Shown here: positions 9,480 through 19,192 of the stretch, in pieces
Layout of the letters: every line of letters starts with the position of its first letter
Numbering within the stretch: position 1 is the first letter of the stretch
Origin: Flavobacterium sp.
GTDB lineage: Bacteria > Bacteroidota > Bacteroidia > Flavobacteriales > Flavobacteriaceae
DNA: 60,653 nt
Assembly (NCBI RefSeq): GCF_027483985.1
Contig: NZ_JAIXTJ010000043.1
Span: forward strand, 65,400-126,052
Direction: 5' to 3'
The notes under the pieces: generated by a model
Told to the model about the DNA's origin: nothing
Database searches by the model: none
Seen by the model: only the letters and a program-made list of their open reading frames with translations
Program-made: the position numbers and the translations under genes

Positions 9480-9830
9480 ATGAAAAAATGGCTACTTGTA
9501 CTTCCGGAATTTTTTATTTTAGCATTAGCGCTATTTTGGTTTTTAGATAATTATTTGGGTGTTGGGTACATTAATTACTATACCATAGCTGTTTTTAGTA
9601 TCGTAGCACTTCAGCTTTTTTTGAAAAATAAGATTATCGGAATTCTTCTTGGATCCATTTTTTTTCTTTTCGGATTGTATATGGTGTTGGCCGTACTTTC
9701 TGAGTTTAAAAAAATTACAACAATCAATTTTGCATCTTTTGAGTTAATTTCTGTTGGTTTTTTAATCTGTTTTGTATTGATTGCTTCTTCTATTGGAATG
9801 TTTTATAAAGCCGCTCCCAAAAAGTTTTAA
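9480..9830 (+). CDS. Hypothetical four-helix membrane protein
   Basis: The 116-residue protein predicts four transmembrane segments (about 5-20, 30-48, 53-75, 88-108) with short loops and a basic C-terminus. It begins MKKWLL with an ATG. No family is recognised and no partner is evident. It lies 50 bases after the previous small membrane frame. Confidence 0.6.
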   Translation: MKKWLLVLPEFFILALALFWFLDNYLGVGYINYYTIAVFSIVALQLFLKNKIIGILLGSIFFLFGLYMVLAVLSEFKKITTINFASFELISVGFLICFVLIASSIGMFYKAAPKKF

Positions 9831-10142
9831 GTTGACCTATTTTTTATGCTAATGCATTGACTTCATTGTGTTTTTGTGTTCTATTAAAGACCATTTTTAA
9901 TCTATTTTTGGTTTGTTCTTTATTTGAATTGTATTTGTTCGCAATTGCCAATTAAAAAAATTAGTATTGAAAATTAACAATCATCAATTTTTCTTTCTTA
10001 AACTACGATTTTGATAAAAAATGTATAGCGAAATTCTCGTTTTCGCAAATTATTTCTTTGAATAAAGATAGTAGACTAAAAATTTTTTAATGGTATAACG
10101 TTTTCGTAAATTCGCGCTGCAAACATTAAAAATTAATTTATT
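9831..10142. other. Intergenic region upstream of acnB
   Basis: These 312 bases hold no credible gene. A -7-like box TAAATTCGC (10107-10115, one mismatch) lies 28 bases before the acnB ATG, directly after the 14-mer TATAACGTTTTCGT (10094-10107) also present next to the gap promoter. Confidence 0.5.
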
Positions 10143-12932
10143 ATGACTTTTGGTACTGAAATGACTCTTTATAAAGACTACATTAAAGAAATTGAAGAAA
10201 GAAAAGGTCAAGGATTACACCCTAAACCAATTGATAGTGCTGATTTGTTAAGCGAAATTATTGCTCAAATCAAAGATACTACCAATCCTAATAGAGCACA
10301 TTGCCTTACTTTTTTTATTTATAACACTTTACCGGGCACGACGCCTGCAGCAGGAGCAAAAGCTGCTTTTTTAAAAGAAATTATTCTTGGTCAAGAAGCT
10401 GTAGCTGAAATCACACCTACTTTTGCTTTTGAATTGTTATCTCATATGAAAGGCGGACCATCTATTGTGGTTTTGCTAGATTTAGCTTTAGGAACTGATG
10501 AAGCCATTGCCAAACAAGCTGCTGCAGTTTTAAAAACACAGGTTTATTTGTATGATGCCGATATGGCGCGAATAAAAGAAGCTTTTGAAAACGGAAATGA
10601 AGTTGCCAAAGATATTTTGGAAAGTTATGCAAAGGCAGAATTTTTCACTAAACTTCCAGAAGTTGCAGAGGAAATTAAGGTAGTTACTTTTATTGCAGGT
10701 GAAGGTGATATTTCAACCGATTTATTGTCGCCAGGTAATCAAGCGCATTCGCGTTCTGACCGTGAGTTGCACGGAAAATGTATGATTACACCGCAAGCTC
10801 AAGATGAAATAGAAGCTTTAAAAGCACAACATCCAGATAAAACAGTAATGTTAATTGCTGAAAAAGGAACTATGGGAGTTGGTTCTTCACGTATGTCGGG
10901 TGTAAATAACGTAGCGCTTTGGACTGGTAAGCAAGCTAGTCCGTATGTGCCTTTTGTAAATTTTGCGCCGATTGTAGCAGGAACTAATGGGATTTCACCT
11001 ATCTTCTTAACTACGGTTGATGTTACTGGAGGAATTGGTATCGACTTGAAAAACTGGGTTAAAAAAACAGATGAAAACGGAGCTGTGGTTCGTGATGAAA
11101 ATGGAGAGCCTATTTTGGAACAAGTTTATTCTGTTGCTACAGGAACGGTTTTAACTATCAATACAAAAACAAAAAAATTATATAATGGCGATCAGGAATT
11201 AATTGATATTTCAAAAGCCTTTACGCCTCAAAAAATGGAATTCATCAAAGCTGGTGGATCTTATGCTATTGTTTTTGGTAAAAAAATACAAACGTTTGCT
11301 GCTAAAACACTTGGCATTGAAGCACCGTTAGTTTATGCACCTTCCAAAGAAGTTTCTGTTGATGGGCAAGGCTTTACCGCTGTTGAAAAAATCTTCAATA
11401 AAAATGCAGTAGGTACGATTTCAAAAAAACCATTGCACGCTGGTTCTGATGTTCGTGTTACCGTAAACATTGTTGGTTCGCAAGATACAACTGGTTTGAT
11501 GACGGCTCAAGAATTAGAATCGATGGCAGCAACGGTGATTTCTCCAATCGTAGATGGTGCGTATCAATCAGGTTGTCACACGGCTTCCGTTTGGGATAAA
11601 AAAGCGCAGGCTAATATTCCGAAATTGATGAAATTTATGAACGAGTTTGGTTTGATTACCGCTCGTGATCCAAAAGGTAAATATCACGCTATGACGGATG
11701 TTATTCATAAAGTATTAAACGATATTACAGTAGATGAATGGGCTATCATAATTGGTGGTGATTCCCATACTAGAATGTCTAAAGGTGTGGCTTTTGGTGC
11801 TGATTCAGGAACCGTTGCCCTTGCTTTAGCCACTGGAGAAGCTTCGATGCCGATTCCAGATTCAGTTAAAGTGACTTTTAAAGGTCAAATGGCTAGTTAT
11901 ATGGATTTCCGTGATGTGGTGCATGCAACGCAGGCACAAATGTTACATCAATATGGTGGAGAAAATGTTTTTCAAGGGCGCATCATCGAGGTTCATATTG
12001 GAACATTAACTGCCGATCAAGCCTTTACTTTTACCGATTGGACTGCTGAAATGAAAGCAAAAGCTTCCATTTGTATTTCAGAAGATGAAACATTGATTGA
12101 ATCTTTAGAAATTGCAAAAGGCAGAATCCAAATTATGATTGATAAGGGTATGGATAATAAAAATCACGTACTTCAAGGATTAATTGACAAGGCTAATAAG
12201 AGAATTTCTGAAATTAAATCGGGTGAAAAACCAGCGTTGCGTCCGGATGCTAATGCTAAATATTATGCTGAGGTTTTGGTTGATTTAGATCTAATTGCTG
12301 AGCCAATGATTGCCGATCCGGATGTAAATAATAAAGAAGTTTCTAAGCGCTATACGCACGACACCATTCGTCCGCTTTCTTTTTATGGTGGTGATAAAAA
12401 AGTAGATTTAGGATTTATCGGATCTTGTATGGTTCACAAAGGCGATATGAAGATCTTAGCTCAAATGCTTAAAAATATTGAAAAACAACACGGAAAGGTA
12501 GAATTTAAAGCGCCTTTAGTAGTTGCTCCTCCAACTTATAATATTGTTGATGAATTAAAAGCAGAAGGTGATTGGGAAGTTTTACAAAAATATTCTGGAT
12601 TTGAATTTGACGATGCAGCACCAAAAGGAGCGGCGCGCACCGAATATGAAAACATGTTGTACTTAGAACGTCCTGGTTGTAACCTGTGTATGGGTAACCA
12701 AGAAAAAGCATCTAAAGGAGATACGGTTATGGCTACTTCTACGCGTTTGTTTCAAGGAAGAGTTGTAGAAGATTCTAATGAGAAAAAAGGCGAGTCTTTA
12801 CTTTCTTCAACTCCAGTTGTCGTCTTGTCGACAATTCTTGGTAGAACACCATCAATTGAAGAATACAAACTAGCTGTTGACGGTATTAACTTGACTAAGT
12901 TTGCACCATCACATAAATTGTTGGTTGGATAA
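10143..12932 (+). CDS. acnB: Aconitate hydratase B (bifunctional with 2-methylisocitrate dehydratase)
   Basis: AcnB isomerises citrate to isocitrate through an iron-sulfur cluster. The 929-residue protein has the AcnB-specific N-terminal helical HEAT-like domain (to ~160), then the swivel domain, then the catalytic domains. Cluster ligands are visible at GSCMVHKGD (~Cys 762) and GCNLCMG (~Cys 844 and 847). The start is the ATG at 10143; another in-frame ATG is six codons in. A terminator (12955-12983) separates it from the next aconitase, so the two are independent units. Confidence 0.95.
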   Translation: MTFGTEMTLYKDYIKEIEERKGQGLHPKPIDSADLLSEIIAQIKDTTNPNRAHCLTFFIYNTLPGTTPAAGAKAAFLKEIILGQEAVAEITPTFAFELLSHMKGGPSIVVLLDLALGTDEAIAKQAAAVLKTQVYLYDADMARIKEAFENGNEVAKDILESYAKAEFFTKLPEVAEEIKVVTFIAGEGDISTDLLSPGNQAHSRSDRELHGKCMITPQAQDEIEALKAQHPDKTVMLIAEKGTMGVGSSRMSGVNNVALWTGKQASPYVPFVNFAPIVAGTNGISPIFLTTVDVTGGIGIDLKNWVKKTDENGAVVRDENGEPILEQVYSVATGTVLTINTKTKKLYNGDQELIDISKAFTPQKMEFIKAGGSYAIVFGKKIQTFAAKTLGIEAPLVYAPSKEVSVDGQGFTAVEKIFNKNAVGTISKKPLHAGSDVRVTVNIVGSQDTTGLMTAQELESMAATVISPIVDGAYQSGCHTASVWDKKAQANIPKLMKFMNEFGLITARDPKGKYHAMTDVIHKVLNDITVDEWAIIIGGDSHTRMSKGVAFGADSGTVALALATGEASMPIPDSVKVTFKGQMASYMDFRDVVHATQAQMLHQYGGENVFQGRIIEVHIGTLTADQAFTFTDWTAEMKAKASICISEDETLIESLEIAKGRIQIMIDKGMDNKNHVLQGLIDKANKRISEIKSGEKPALRPDANAKYYAEVLVDLDLIAEPMIADPDVNNKEVSKRYTHDTIRPLSFYGGDKKVDLGFIGSCMVHKGDMKILAQMLKNIEKQHGKVEFKAPLVVAPPTYNIVDELKAEGDWEVLQKYSGFEFDDAAPKGAARTEYENMLYLERPGCNLCMGNQEKASKGDTVMATSTRLFQGRVVEDSNEKKGESLLSSTPVVVLSTILGRTPSIEEYKLAVDGINLTKFAPSHKLLVG

Positions 12933-12954
12933 TCCCTCCTAAATAATCAAATCT

Positions 12955-12983
12955 AAAGCCTAAGTTAAATCTTAGGCTTTTTT
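12955..12983 (+). terminator. Terminator after acnB
   Basis: A perfect 10-bp stem (12955-12964 with 12971-12980), six-base loop and T run lie 22 bases after the acnB stop. Confidence 0.85.
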
Positions 12984-12996
12984 GTTTATATGTGTT

Positions 12997-13004
12997 TATT
13001 TTTG
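12997..13004 (+). promoter_or_regulatory. -7 box of the second aconitase gene
   Basis: TATTTTTG matches TAnnTTTG and lies 40 bases before the ATG at 13045. It falls after the longer in-frame start at 12982, ruling that start out. Confidence 0.5.
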
Positions 13005-13044
13005 TAAATTAGTAGGATTAATAAAGAACTTAAAATTAGACACT

Positions 13045-15306
13045 ATGGCTTTTGATATTGAAATGATTAAAAAGGTGTACGGAACTATGGCAGCTCGTGT
13101 GGATAAAGCACGTGAGTTAGTTGGTCGTCCTTTAACACTTTCTGAAAAGATTTTATATTCGCATTTGTGGGAAGGAACGCCTTCTCAAGCATTTTCTAGA
13201 GGAAAAGATTATGTTGATTTTGCGCCTGATAGAGTAGCTTGTCAAGATGCAACGGCTCAAATGGCCTTGTTACAATTTATGCATGCTGGAAAGAAAACCG
13301 TAGCGGTTCCAACAACAGTGCACTGTGATCACTTGATTCAAGCGAAAGTAGGTGCGACTGCTGATTTAGCTGTAGCGAATTCACAATCTAAAGAAGTTTT
13401 TGATTTCCTTTCTTCTGTCTCAAACAAATACGGAATTGGTTTCTGGAAACCAGGATCAGGTATTATTCATCAAATTGTTTTAGAAAATTATGCTTTTCCA
13501 GGAGGAATGATGATTGGTACCGATTCTCATACCGTAAATGCTGGCGGATTAGGAATGTTAGCTATTGGTGTTGGTGGTGCTGATGCGGTTGATGTTATGT
13601 CGGGTATGTCTTGGGAATTGAAATTTCCAAAACTTATCGGAGTTAAATTAACTGGAAAATTAAATGGATGGACCGCTCCAAAAGACGTGATTCTAAAAGT
13701 GGCTGATATTCTTACTGTAAAAGGTGGAACTGGAGCGATTGTGGAATATTTTGGCGAAGGTGCGATCAATATGTCTTGTACCGGTAAAGGAACTATCTGT
13801 AATATGGGTGCTGAAATTGGAGCTACGACTTCCACTTTTGGATATGATGATTCTATGCGTAGGTATTTAGCTGCAACTGGTCGTCAAGATGTAGTGGATG
13901 CTGCCGATACGGTTGCTGATTATTTAACAGGAGATGCCGAAGTATACGCGAATCCAAGTCAGTATTTTGATGAACTAATAGAAATCAATTTATCAGAATT
14001 GGAACCACATATTAACGGACCATTTACTCCCGATAGAGGAACGCCAGTTTCTAAAATGAAAGAAGAAGCCGCTAAAAACGAATGGCCTTTAAAAGTAGAA
14101 TGGGGATTGATTGGTTCGTGTACCAATTCTTCTTATGAAGATATGGCTCGTGCTGCGTCAATTGTCGAACAAGCCGTTGCGCACGGAATTACTCCGAAAG
14201 CTGAGTTCGGAATCAATCCGGGTTCAGAGCAAATTCGTTATACTATTGAACGCGATGGCATCATTGCTACTTTTGAGAAAATGGGAACTAAAGTATTTAC
14301 CAATGCTTGCGGACCTTGTATTGGACAATGGGATAGAGCAGGAGCAGATAAAGGAGAAAAAAACACCATCGTTCACTCGTTCAACAGGAACTTCTCTAAA
14401 CGCGCTGATGGAAATCCTAATACCCATGCTTTTGTAACTTCACCCGAAATGGTTGCTGCATTAGCGATTTCGGGAGATTTATCTTTTAATCCGATTACAG
14501 ATACTTTATTGAATGATAAAGGTGAAGCGGTGAAATTGCTTCCTCCAACAGGAGATGAACTTCCAAAAAGAGGTTTTGATGTAGAAGATGCTGGTTTTCA
14601 AGCGCCAGCTGAAGATGGAAGTTCTGTTCAAGTTGCGGTATCTGAAACGTCTGACCGTTTGCAACTTTTGGCTCCTTTTGATGCTTGGGATGGAAAAAAT
14701 ATTTCAGGTGCAAAATTACTTATTAAAGCTTTTGGTAAATGTACTACCGATCATATTTCTATGGCTGGACCTTGGTTGCGTTTCCGAGGCCATTTAGATA
14801 ATATTTCAAATAATATGTTGATTGGTGCGGTAAATGCTTACAATCAAGAAGCTAACAAAGTTAAAAACCAATTGACTGGCGAATATGCTGCTGTTCCTGC
14901 TGTGGCGAGAGCTTATAAAGCGGCTGGAGTTCCATCGATTGTTGTTGGTGATCAAAATTATGGTGAAGGATCGTCAAGAGAGCACGCTGCTATGGAACCA
15001 CGTTTTCTTGGTGTAAAAGCAGTTTTGGTAAAATCATTTGCCCGTATTCACGAAACGAACTTAAAAAAACAAGGTATGTTGGCTTTGACTTTTGCTAACG
15101 AAGCTGATTATGATAAAATTCAAGAAAATGATACCATCAATTTCTTAGACTTAACAGAATTTGCACCTGGAAAACCATTAACTTTAGAATTCGTTCACGA
15201 AGATGGTTCGAAAGATATTATTTTAGCCAATCACACCTACAACGAAAGTCAAATTGGCTGGTTTGTAGCCGGTTCAGCATTAAATTTAATTGCTGCTAAC
15301 GCCTAG
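13045..15306 (+). CDS. Aconitate hydratase, mitochondrial/AcnA-like class
   Basis: This is a 753-residue aconitase of the mitochondrial type, a different class from the AcnB encoded just upstream. Cluster cysteines are in [11 protein letters not shown] (~358) and NACGPCIGQ (~422 and 425). The swivel-domain motif [11 protein letters not shown] is present near residue 640. Start: the ATG giving [10 protein letters not shown], because the 21-residue upstream extension crosses the promoter and is hydrophobic nonsense. It has its own promoter and ends at a bidirectional terminator. Both enzymes would serve the TCA cycle; division of labour cannot be read from sequence. Confidence 0.93.
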   Translation: MAFDIEMIKKVYGTMAARVDKARELVGRPLTLSEKILYSHLWEGTPSQAFSRGKDYVDFAPDRVACQDATAQMALLQFMHAGKKTVAVPTTVHCDHLIQAKVGATADLAVANSQSKEVFDFLSSVSNKYGIGFWKPGSGIIHQIVLENYAFPGGMMIGTDSHTVNAGGLGMLAIGVGGADAVDVMSGMSWELKFPKLIGVKLTGKLNGWTAPKDVILKVADILTVKGGTGAIVEYFGEGAINMSCTGKGTICNMGAEIGATTSTFGYDDSMRRYLAATGRQDVVDAADTVADYLTGDAEVYANPSQYFDELIEINLSELEPHINGPFTPDRGTPVSKMKEEAAKNEWPLKVEWGLIGSCTNSSYEDMARAASIVEQAVAHGITPKAEFGINPGSEQIRYTIERDGIIATFEKMGTKVFTNACGPCIGQWDRAGADKGEKNTIVHSFNRNFSKRADGNPNTHAFVTSPEMVAALAISGDLSFNPITDTLLNDKGEAVKLLPPTGDELPKRGFDVEDAGFQAPAEDGSSVQVAVSETSDRLQLLAPFDAWDGKNISGAKLLIKAFGKCTTDHISMAGPWLRFRGHLDNISNNMLIGAVNAYNQEANKVKNQLTGEYAAVPAVARAYKAAGVPSIVVGDQNYGEGSSREHAAMEPRFLGVKAVLVKSFARIHETNLKKQGMLALTFANEADYDKIQENDTINFLDLTEFAPGKPLTLEFVHEDGSKDIILANHTYNESQIGWFVAGSALNLIAANA

Positions 15307-15330
15307 TTGGTTTGTGATTTAATTTCATAA

Positions 15331-15365
15331 AAAAAAACTCCTAAGAATTTCTTAGGAGTTTTTTT
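15331..15365. terminator. Bidirectional terminator between convergent genes
   Basis: A 15-bp perfect inverted repeat (15331-15345 with 15351-15365), flanked by A and T runs, serves the aconitase on + and the small secreted protein on -. Confidence 0.85.
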
Positions 15366-15367
15366 GG

Positions 15368-15739
15368 TTATATGTTTTTATAGATTTCTGTTAGTCCCGA
15401 ATCCCATTCTACTGTTTCGTAATAGAAATTAAGTGTTGTGAGTTTTCCTTTTTGTTGAATGATAAATTTTCCTGTAACCCAAGCATTATCGCCTTTTATT
15501 TTTATCGTATCGCCTGATATCGGATTGGTTTCTTTGTAATGTTGGTATATTTTTCGGGCAATTTCTTCTTTAAGTTCTTTTTTAGAATTGAATGTACTGA
15601 CTACAATCATACTTCCGTTATTATTTTTAACAATCAGCTCCATTCCATTATAGCCATATTTGTAGGTAGCAACTTTGGTTTTCTGTTGTCCAAAAGAAAA
15701 CTGGGCTAGTAGTAGCAGTAATAAAAAGTATTTACTCAT
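15368..15739 (-). CDS. Hypothetical secreted protein
   Basis: The 123-residue protein has a signal peptide (MSKYFLLLLLLAQFSFG) and a small, mostly beta-rich domain with no recognised motif and no cysteines. It is probably periplasmic. It shares a terminator with the convergent aconitase gene and has no operon partner. Confidence 0.75.
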   Translation of the reverse strand: MSKYFLLLLLLAQFSFGQQKTKVATYKYGYNGMELIVKNNNGSMIVVSTFNSKKELKEEIARKIYQHYKETNPISGDTIKIKGDNAWVTGKFIIQQKGKLTTLNFYYETVEWDSGLTEIYKNI

Positions 15740-15910
15740 TGAAGTAAATTGGGGTTAGATTTAGATTGCTAAAATATCATTTTTATTGTAAAATAGTGAC
15801 TTTTGTTTAGAAAATTAATTAGATTTTAATAAACAATGCTGGAAAGTGACTGTTTTGCTACTTAATGTTTGATAAAATGGGAATTCAAAGGTTGGTTATT
15901 ATATAAAAAT

Positions 15911-15944
15911 AAAATTCCGTTCCAAGTAAATGAAACGGAATTTT
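15911..15944 (-). terminator. Terminator of gap
   Basis: AAAATTCCGTT (15911-15921) pairs with AACGGAATTTT (15934-15944); the minus strand continues into A/T-rich sequence. It lies 19 bases past the gap stop codon. Confidence 0.7.
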
Positions 15945-15963
15945 ATTTTGAGTACTCTATCTG

Positions 15964-17412
15964 CTAGTAGTAAGTATAACGTCTTACTTTAGCAATATAT
16001 TTTGCTAGTCTAATTACTTGGTGACTGTAACCGTATTCATTATCGTACCAAACGTAAAGAACAATATTTTTTCCATCGTTAGAAACTATAGTAGCGTTAC
16101 TGTCATATATTGATGGTGCCGAAGTTCCAACAATATCAGATGATACCAATTCGTTATTTAGAGAATATTTAATTTGCTCTACCAATTCGCCTTCCAGAGC
16201 ATATTGTTTCATAATGTTGTTAACCTCTGCAACCGATGTTTCTTTTCCAACTTCAAGGTTCAAAACTACTAAAGAACCATTTGGAACCGGAACACGAATG
16301 GCATTAGAAGTTAATTTGCCTGCTAAACTTGGTAACGCTTTTGCAACAGCACTTCCAGCACCTGTTTCTGTAATTACCATGTTCAAAGCTGCAGCTCTTC
16401 CGCGACGGTATTTTTTGTGCATGTTGTCTACCAAATTTTGATCGTTGGTATATGCATGAATAGTTTCTAAATGCCCTTTTACCACTCCAAGCGTATCTTC
16501 AACTGCTTTTAATATAGGCGTGATAGCATTGGTTGTGCAAGATGCTGCTGAAAAAATAGTAACCGTATCTGGATTATAATCAGTGTGATTTACGCCATAA
16601 ACAATATTCGGAACACCTTTTCCTGGTGCTGTTAATAGCACCTTGTCTACACCTTTAGAAACTAAATGTCTTTGTAATGCTTCTTCCGTTGTAAAAACTC
16701 CAGTGTTATCGATTACTAAGGCATCTTCAATTCCGTATTTTGTATAATCAATTTCTTCAGGAGAATTTGCTGTAATAATGTGAACTGTTGTTCCGTTAAT
16801 GATTAAGGCATCATTTTCGGCATCGGCGTTAACCGAACCTTCAAAGTCACCGTGAACGGAATCATATCTAAGTAAAGAAGCTCTTTTTTCTAGTGATTGT
16901 GCGTCGTTTCTATCACGAGTTACAATAGCTCTCAAACGGAGTTGTTGTCCCTTTCCAATTTTACTCATCATTTCGCGTGCTAGCAAACGACCAATTCTTC
17001 CGAATCCGTAAAGCACTACATCTTTTGGTTTGATGTCTTGCGATTTTTTAGCGTCTTTTAATTTGTCAATTACAAAAGCTCGTGCGTCATTGTATTTATT
17101 GTCTTCTAAATGGTATTCAAAAGTCAATTTACCGATATCTATTCTCGATGGTGGTAAATCTAAATTTAAAATAGCTCTTGCAATTTCAACTGAGTCGAAA
17201 ACATTGATTGGTTTTTGTACAAATTCGCCTGCATATTCGTGCAAGTTCATAATGTCGCTTACGTTTCTGTCAATCAATTGATTTCTAAAAAGTACCAATT
17301 CAATTGACTTATCGTACCATAAATCACTGATGATTTTAATGAATTCTACTCCGGCTTTTCTTCTGTCGGCTTGAAAAGCAAGTTCTTTTTCGTATAAATT
17401 GTTGTCGCTCAT
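15964..17412 (-). CDS. gap: Glyceraldehyde-3-phosphate dehydrogenase, long form
   Basis: This 482-residue protein is a GAPDH with an extra ~125-residue N-terminal region before the nucleotide-binding motif GFGRIGR (~136-142). The catalytic cysteine is in SAASCTTNA (~residue 291), and the HAYTND segment and the conserved RVPVPNGS follow. The usual ~335-residue GAPDH lacks the N-terminal region; long forms occur in Bacteroidota. It converts glyceraldehyde-3-phosphate to 1,3-bisphosphoglycerate with NAD(P). Terminators lie on both sides and it is monocistronic. Confidence 0.93.
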   Translation of the reverse strand: MSDNNLYEKELAFQADRRKAGVEFIKIISDLWYDKSIELVLFRNQLIDRNVSDIMNLHEYAGEFVQKPINVFDSVEIARAILNLDLPPSRIDIGKLTFEYHLEDNKYNDARAFVIDKLKDAKKSQDIKPKDVVLYGFGRIGRLLAREMMSKIGKGQQLRLRAIVTRDRNDAQSLEKRASLLRYDSVHGDFEGSVNADAENDALIINGTTVHIITANSPEEIDYTKYGIEDALVIDNTGVFTTEEALQRHLVSKGVDKVLLTAPGKGVPNIVYGVNHTDYNPDTVTIFSAASCTTNAITPILKAVEDTLGVVKGHLETIHAYTNDQNLVDNMHKKYRRGRAAALNMVITETGAGSAVAKALPSLAGKLTSNAIRVPVPNGSLVVLNLEVGKETSVAEVNNIMKQYALEGELVEQIKYSLNNELVSSDIVGTSAPSIYDSNATIVSNDGKNIVLYVWYDNEYGYSHQVIRLAKYIAKVRRYTYY

Positions 17413-17474
17413 GAAATAATAAATTGTTTAGTTGTGTTCGCTCTGAATTTGTTTCAGATTTTGAATATTTCGGT

Positions 17475-17483
17475 GCAAAAGTA
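17475..17483 (-). promoter_or_regulatory. -7 box of gap with adjacent conserved 14-mer
   Basis: The minus strand reads TACTTTTGC. Seven bases further upstream lies the 14-mer TATAACGTTTTCGT (+ strand 17490-17503), shared with the acnB promoter region. Confidence 0.5.
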
Positions 17484-17532
17484 ATTAACTATAACGTTTT
17501 CGTGAAATTATTTCGTAACTTTTTTTAAACAA

Positions 17533-17565
17533 AAAAACCATTCTGAAAAAAACAGAATGGTTTTT
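17533..17565. terminator. Terminator of htrA-like gene
   Basis: A 13-bp stem (17533-17545 with 17553-17565), with an A run and a T run at its ends, follows the protease stop codon on the minus strand. Confidence 0.8.
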
Positions 17566-17585
17566 ACCTTTTATATAGAAACGTT

Positions 17586-18977
17586 TTAGATGATTATTCT
17601 AATGATTTGACCGTTTTTAGTCATTAATTGCACACTTGTTCCTTGGTTTTCATCTTTATTGTTGGTGATTCTGGAAACCGTTTCAACATCGGTAGCTTTG
17701 GAATTATCGATGGATAGAATGATGCTTCCTTCTAGTTCATCTTTATAAGGTTGAAGGCGTTCGTTATTGACCTCTTTAATTTTTACGCCGTAATCAATTC
17801 TAAATCGTTTTTTATCTTCATTTGAAATGCTTTCCAATTCTAATCCTTTAAAGTCGGTTTGGATAATGTCATTTTTAACTAAAGTTACCGCAACCACTTT
17901 AGTTTGTCCATCTCTAACATAAGTAACATTAATTTTATCGTTTGGACGTTTCGTATTAATATAACCTGATAATTCTGCAAAAGAAGCAATTTTTTGATTG
18001 TCTAATTTTTTTATGATATCGCCTTTTTTCAAACCCGCTTTTTCAGCACCTGAATTTTTATTGATTTTATTGATATAAAAACCTTCGCTTTCTTTAATTC
18101 CGAGTTCTTTGGAATAGTTGCCAGTCAATTCGCTTCCTTCAACACCTAAGATACCTCTTTGAACATTACCAAATTCCATAATGTCTTCGATAATTTTGCG
18201 GGTAATGTTTGACGGTACAGCAAAAGAATATCCAGCATAACTTCCGGTTGGTGAAGAAATCATCGTGTTAATTCCGATTAGTTCTCCACGGGTATTTACT
18301 AACGCACCACCTGAATTTCCTGGGTTTACAGCAGCATCGGTTTGAATAAACGATTGAATTCCTTTGGCATCTAAATTTCTAGCTTTTGCAGAAACTATTC
18401 CGGCAGTAACTGTTGAAGTTAAGTTATATGGATTTCCGACTGCCAAAACCCATTCGCCCACTTTGACTTGATCTGAATTAGCAAAAGTTGAATAGGGTAA
18501 TTTTTCTTCAGCATCAATTTTTAACAACGCAATATCCATTTTAGAATCGGTTCCAATTAATTTCGCTTTGTAGGCTTTATTATTGTTCAAAGTAACTTCC
18601 AATTCGGAAGCGTCTTTGATTACGTGATTGTTAGTTACAATATAGCCATCTTCTGAAATAATAACACCTGAACCTGTTCCAATTTGCTCTTGTTGTTGTC
18701 CACCACGTGAACCATAAATAAAGTCAAAAATAGAATTGTTGTAAACGGTTCGAGTTGAAACATTTTTTACGTGAACTACGGTATGAATTGCATTTTCTGC
18801 TGCTGCAGTAAAATCTATATTTTCTGCACCCATTCCAACTGCTCTTGTAGCATTCATTGGTGCTTGGGTGATAATCGAATTTCCACTTCCTTCTTTTTCA
18901 ATAAATAATTTATAAGCGCCAAGTGTTGTGGCACCACTTAACAAAGACACTAAAAATAAACTTGATAATCTTTTCAT
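17586..18977 (-). CDS. HtrA/DegP-type periplasmic serine protease
   Basis: The 463-residue protein has an N-terminal signal or anchor helix, an S1C trypsin-like domain, then two PDZ domains (~265-355 and ~380-460). The catalytic triad is visible: His in VTNNHVI (~117), Asp in KMDIALL (~147) and Ser in NPGNSGGAL (~221). It degrades or refolds misfolded envelope proteins. The second PDZ domain is less typical than the first. A good promoter (TTTG, 17 bases, TAATTTTG on the minus strand, -7 box at 19002-19009) stands upstream. Confidence 0.92.
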   Translation of the reverse strand: MKRLSSLFLVSLLSGATTLGAYKLFIEKEGSGNSIITQAPMNATRAVGMGAENIDFTAAAENAIHTVVHVKNVSTRTVYNNSIFDFIYGSRGGQQQEQIGTGSGVIISEDGYIVTNNHVIKDASELEVTLNNNKAYKAKLIGTDSKMDIALLKIDAEEKLPYSTFANSDQVKVGEWVLAVGNPYNLTSTVTAGIVSAKARNLDAKGIQSFIQTDAAVNPGNSGGALVNTRGELIGINTMISSPTGSYAGYSFAVPSNITRKIIEDIMEFGNVQRGILGVEGSELTGNYSKELGIKESEGFYINKINKNSGAEKAGLKKGDIIKKLDNQKIASFAELSGYINTKRPNDKINVTYVRDGQTKVVAVTLVKNDIIQTDFKGLELESISNEDKKRFRIDYGVKIKEVNNERLQPYKDELEGSIILSIDNSKATDVETVSRITNNKDENQGTSVQLMTKNGQIIRIII

Positions 18978-19083
18978 TTTTTAAATTGTTTTAAATCATT
19001 TAACATCAAAATTAGTAATTTATTATTTTCACAAATTCAGTTTAACGCTCGTTTAACAGACTTTAACGTATCATTAATATTCG

Positions 19084-19091
19084 TAACTTTG
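19084..19091 (+). promoter_or_regulatory. -7 box of the dapF operon
   Basis: TAACTTTG fits TAnnTTTG about 100 bases before the dapF start, in the divergent region shared with the protease gene. Confidence 0.4.
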
Positions 19092-19192
19092 TTTTTTTAA
19101 AAGTGATTAGTGAGTAGTAACTTGTGATAAGTTTTACTGCATTTACACAAAACTTAATTCACTTCATTTTCTTAATGATTTAATATAAAAAA

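Noticed and set aside
12982..13044. 21-codon extension of the second aconitase
   Set aside because: It begins in a terminator T tract and crosses the promoter; the conserved protein starts at 13045.
14111..14437. 108-codon frame inside the second aconitase gene
   Set aside because: It is an out-of-frame shadow of a strongly conserved enzyme with intact motifs.
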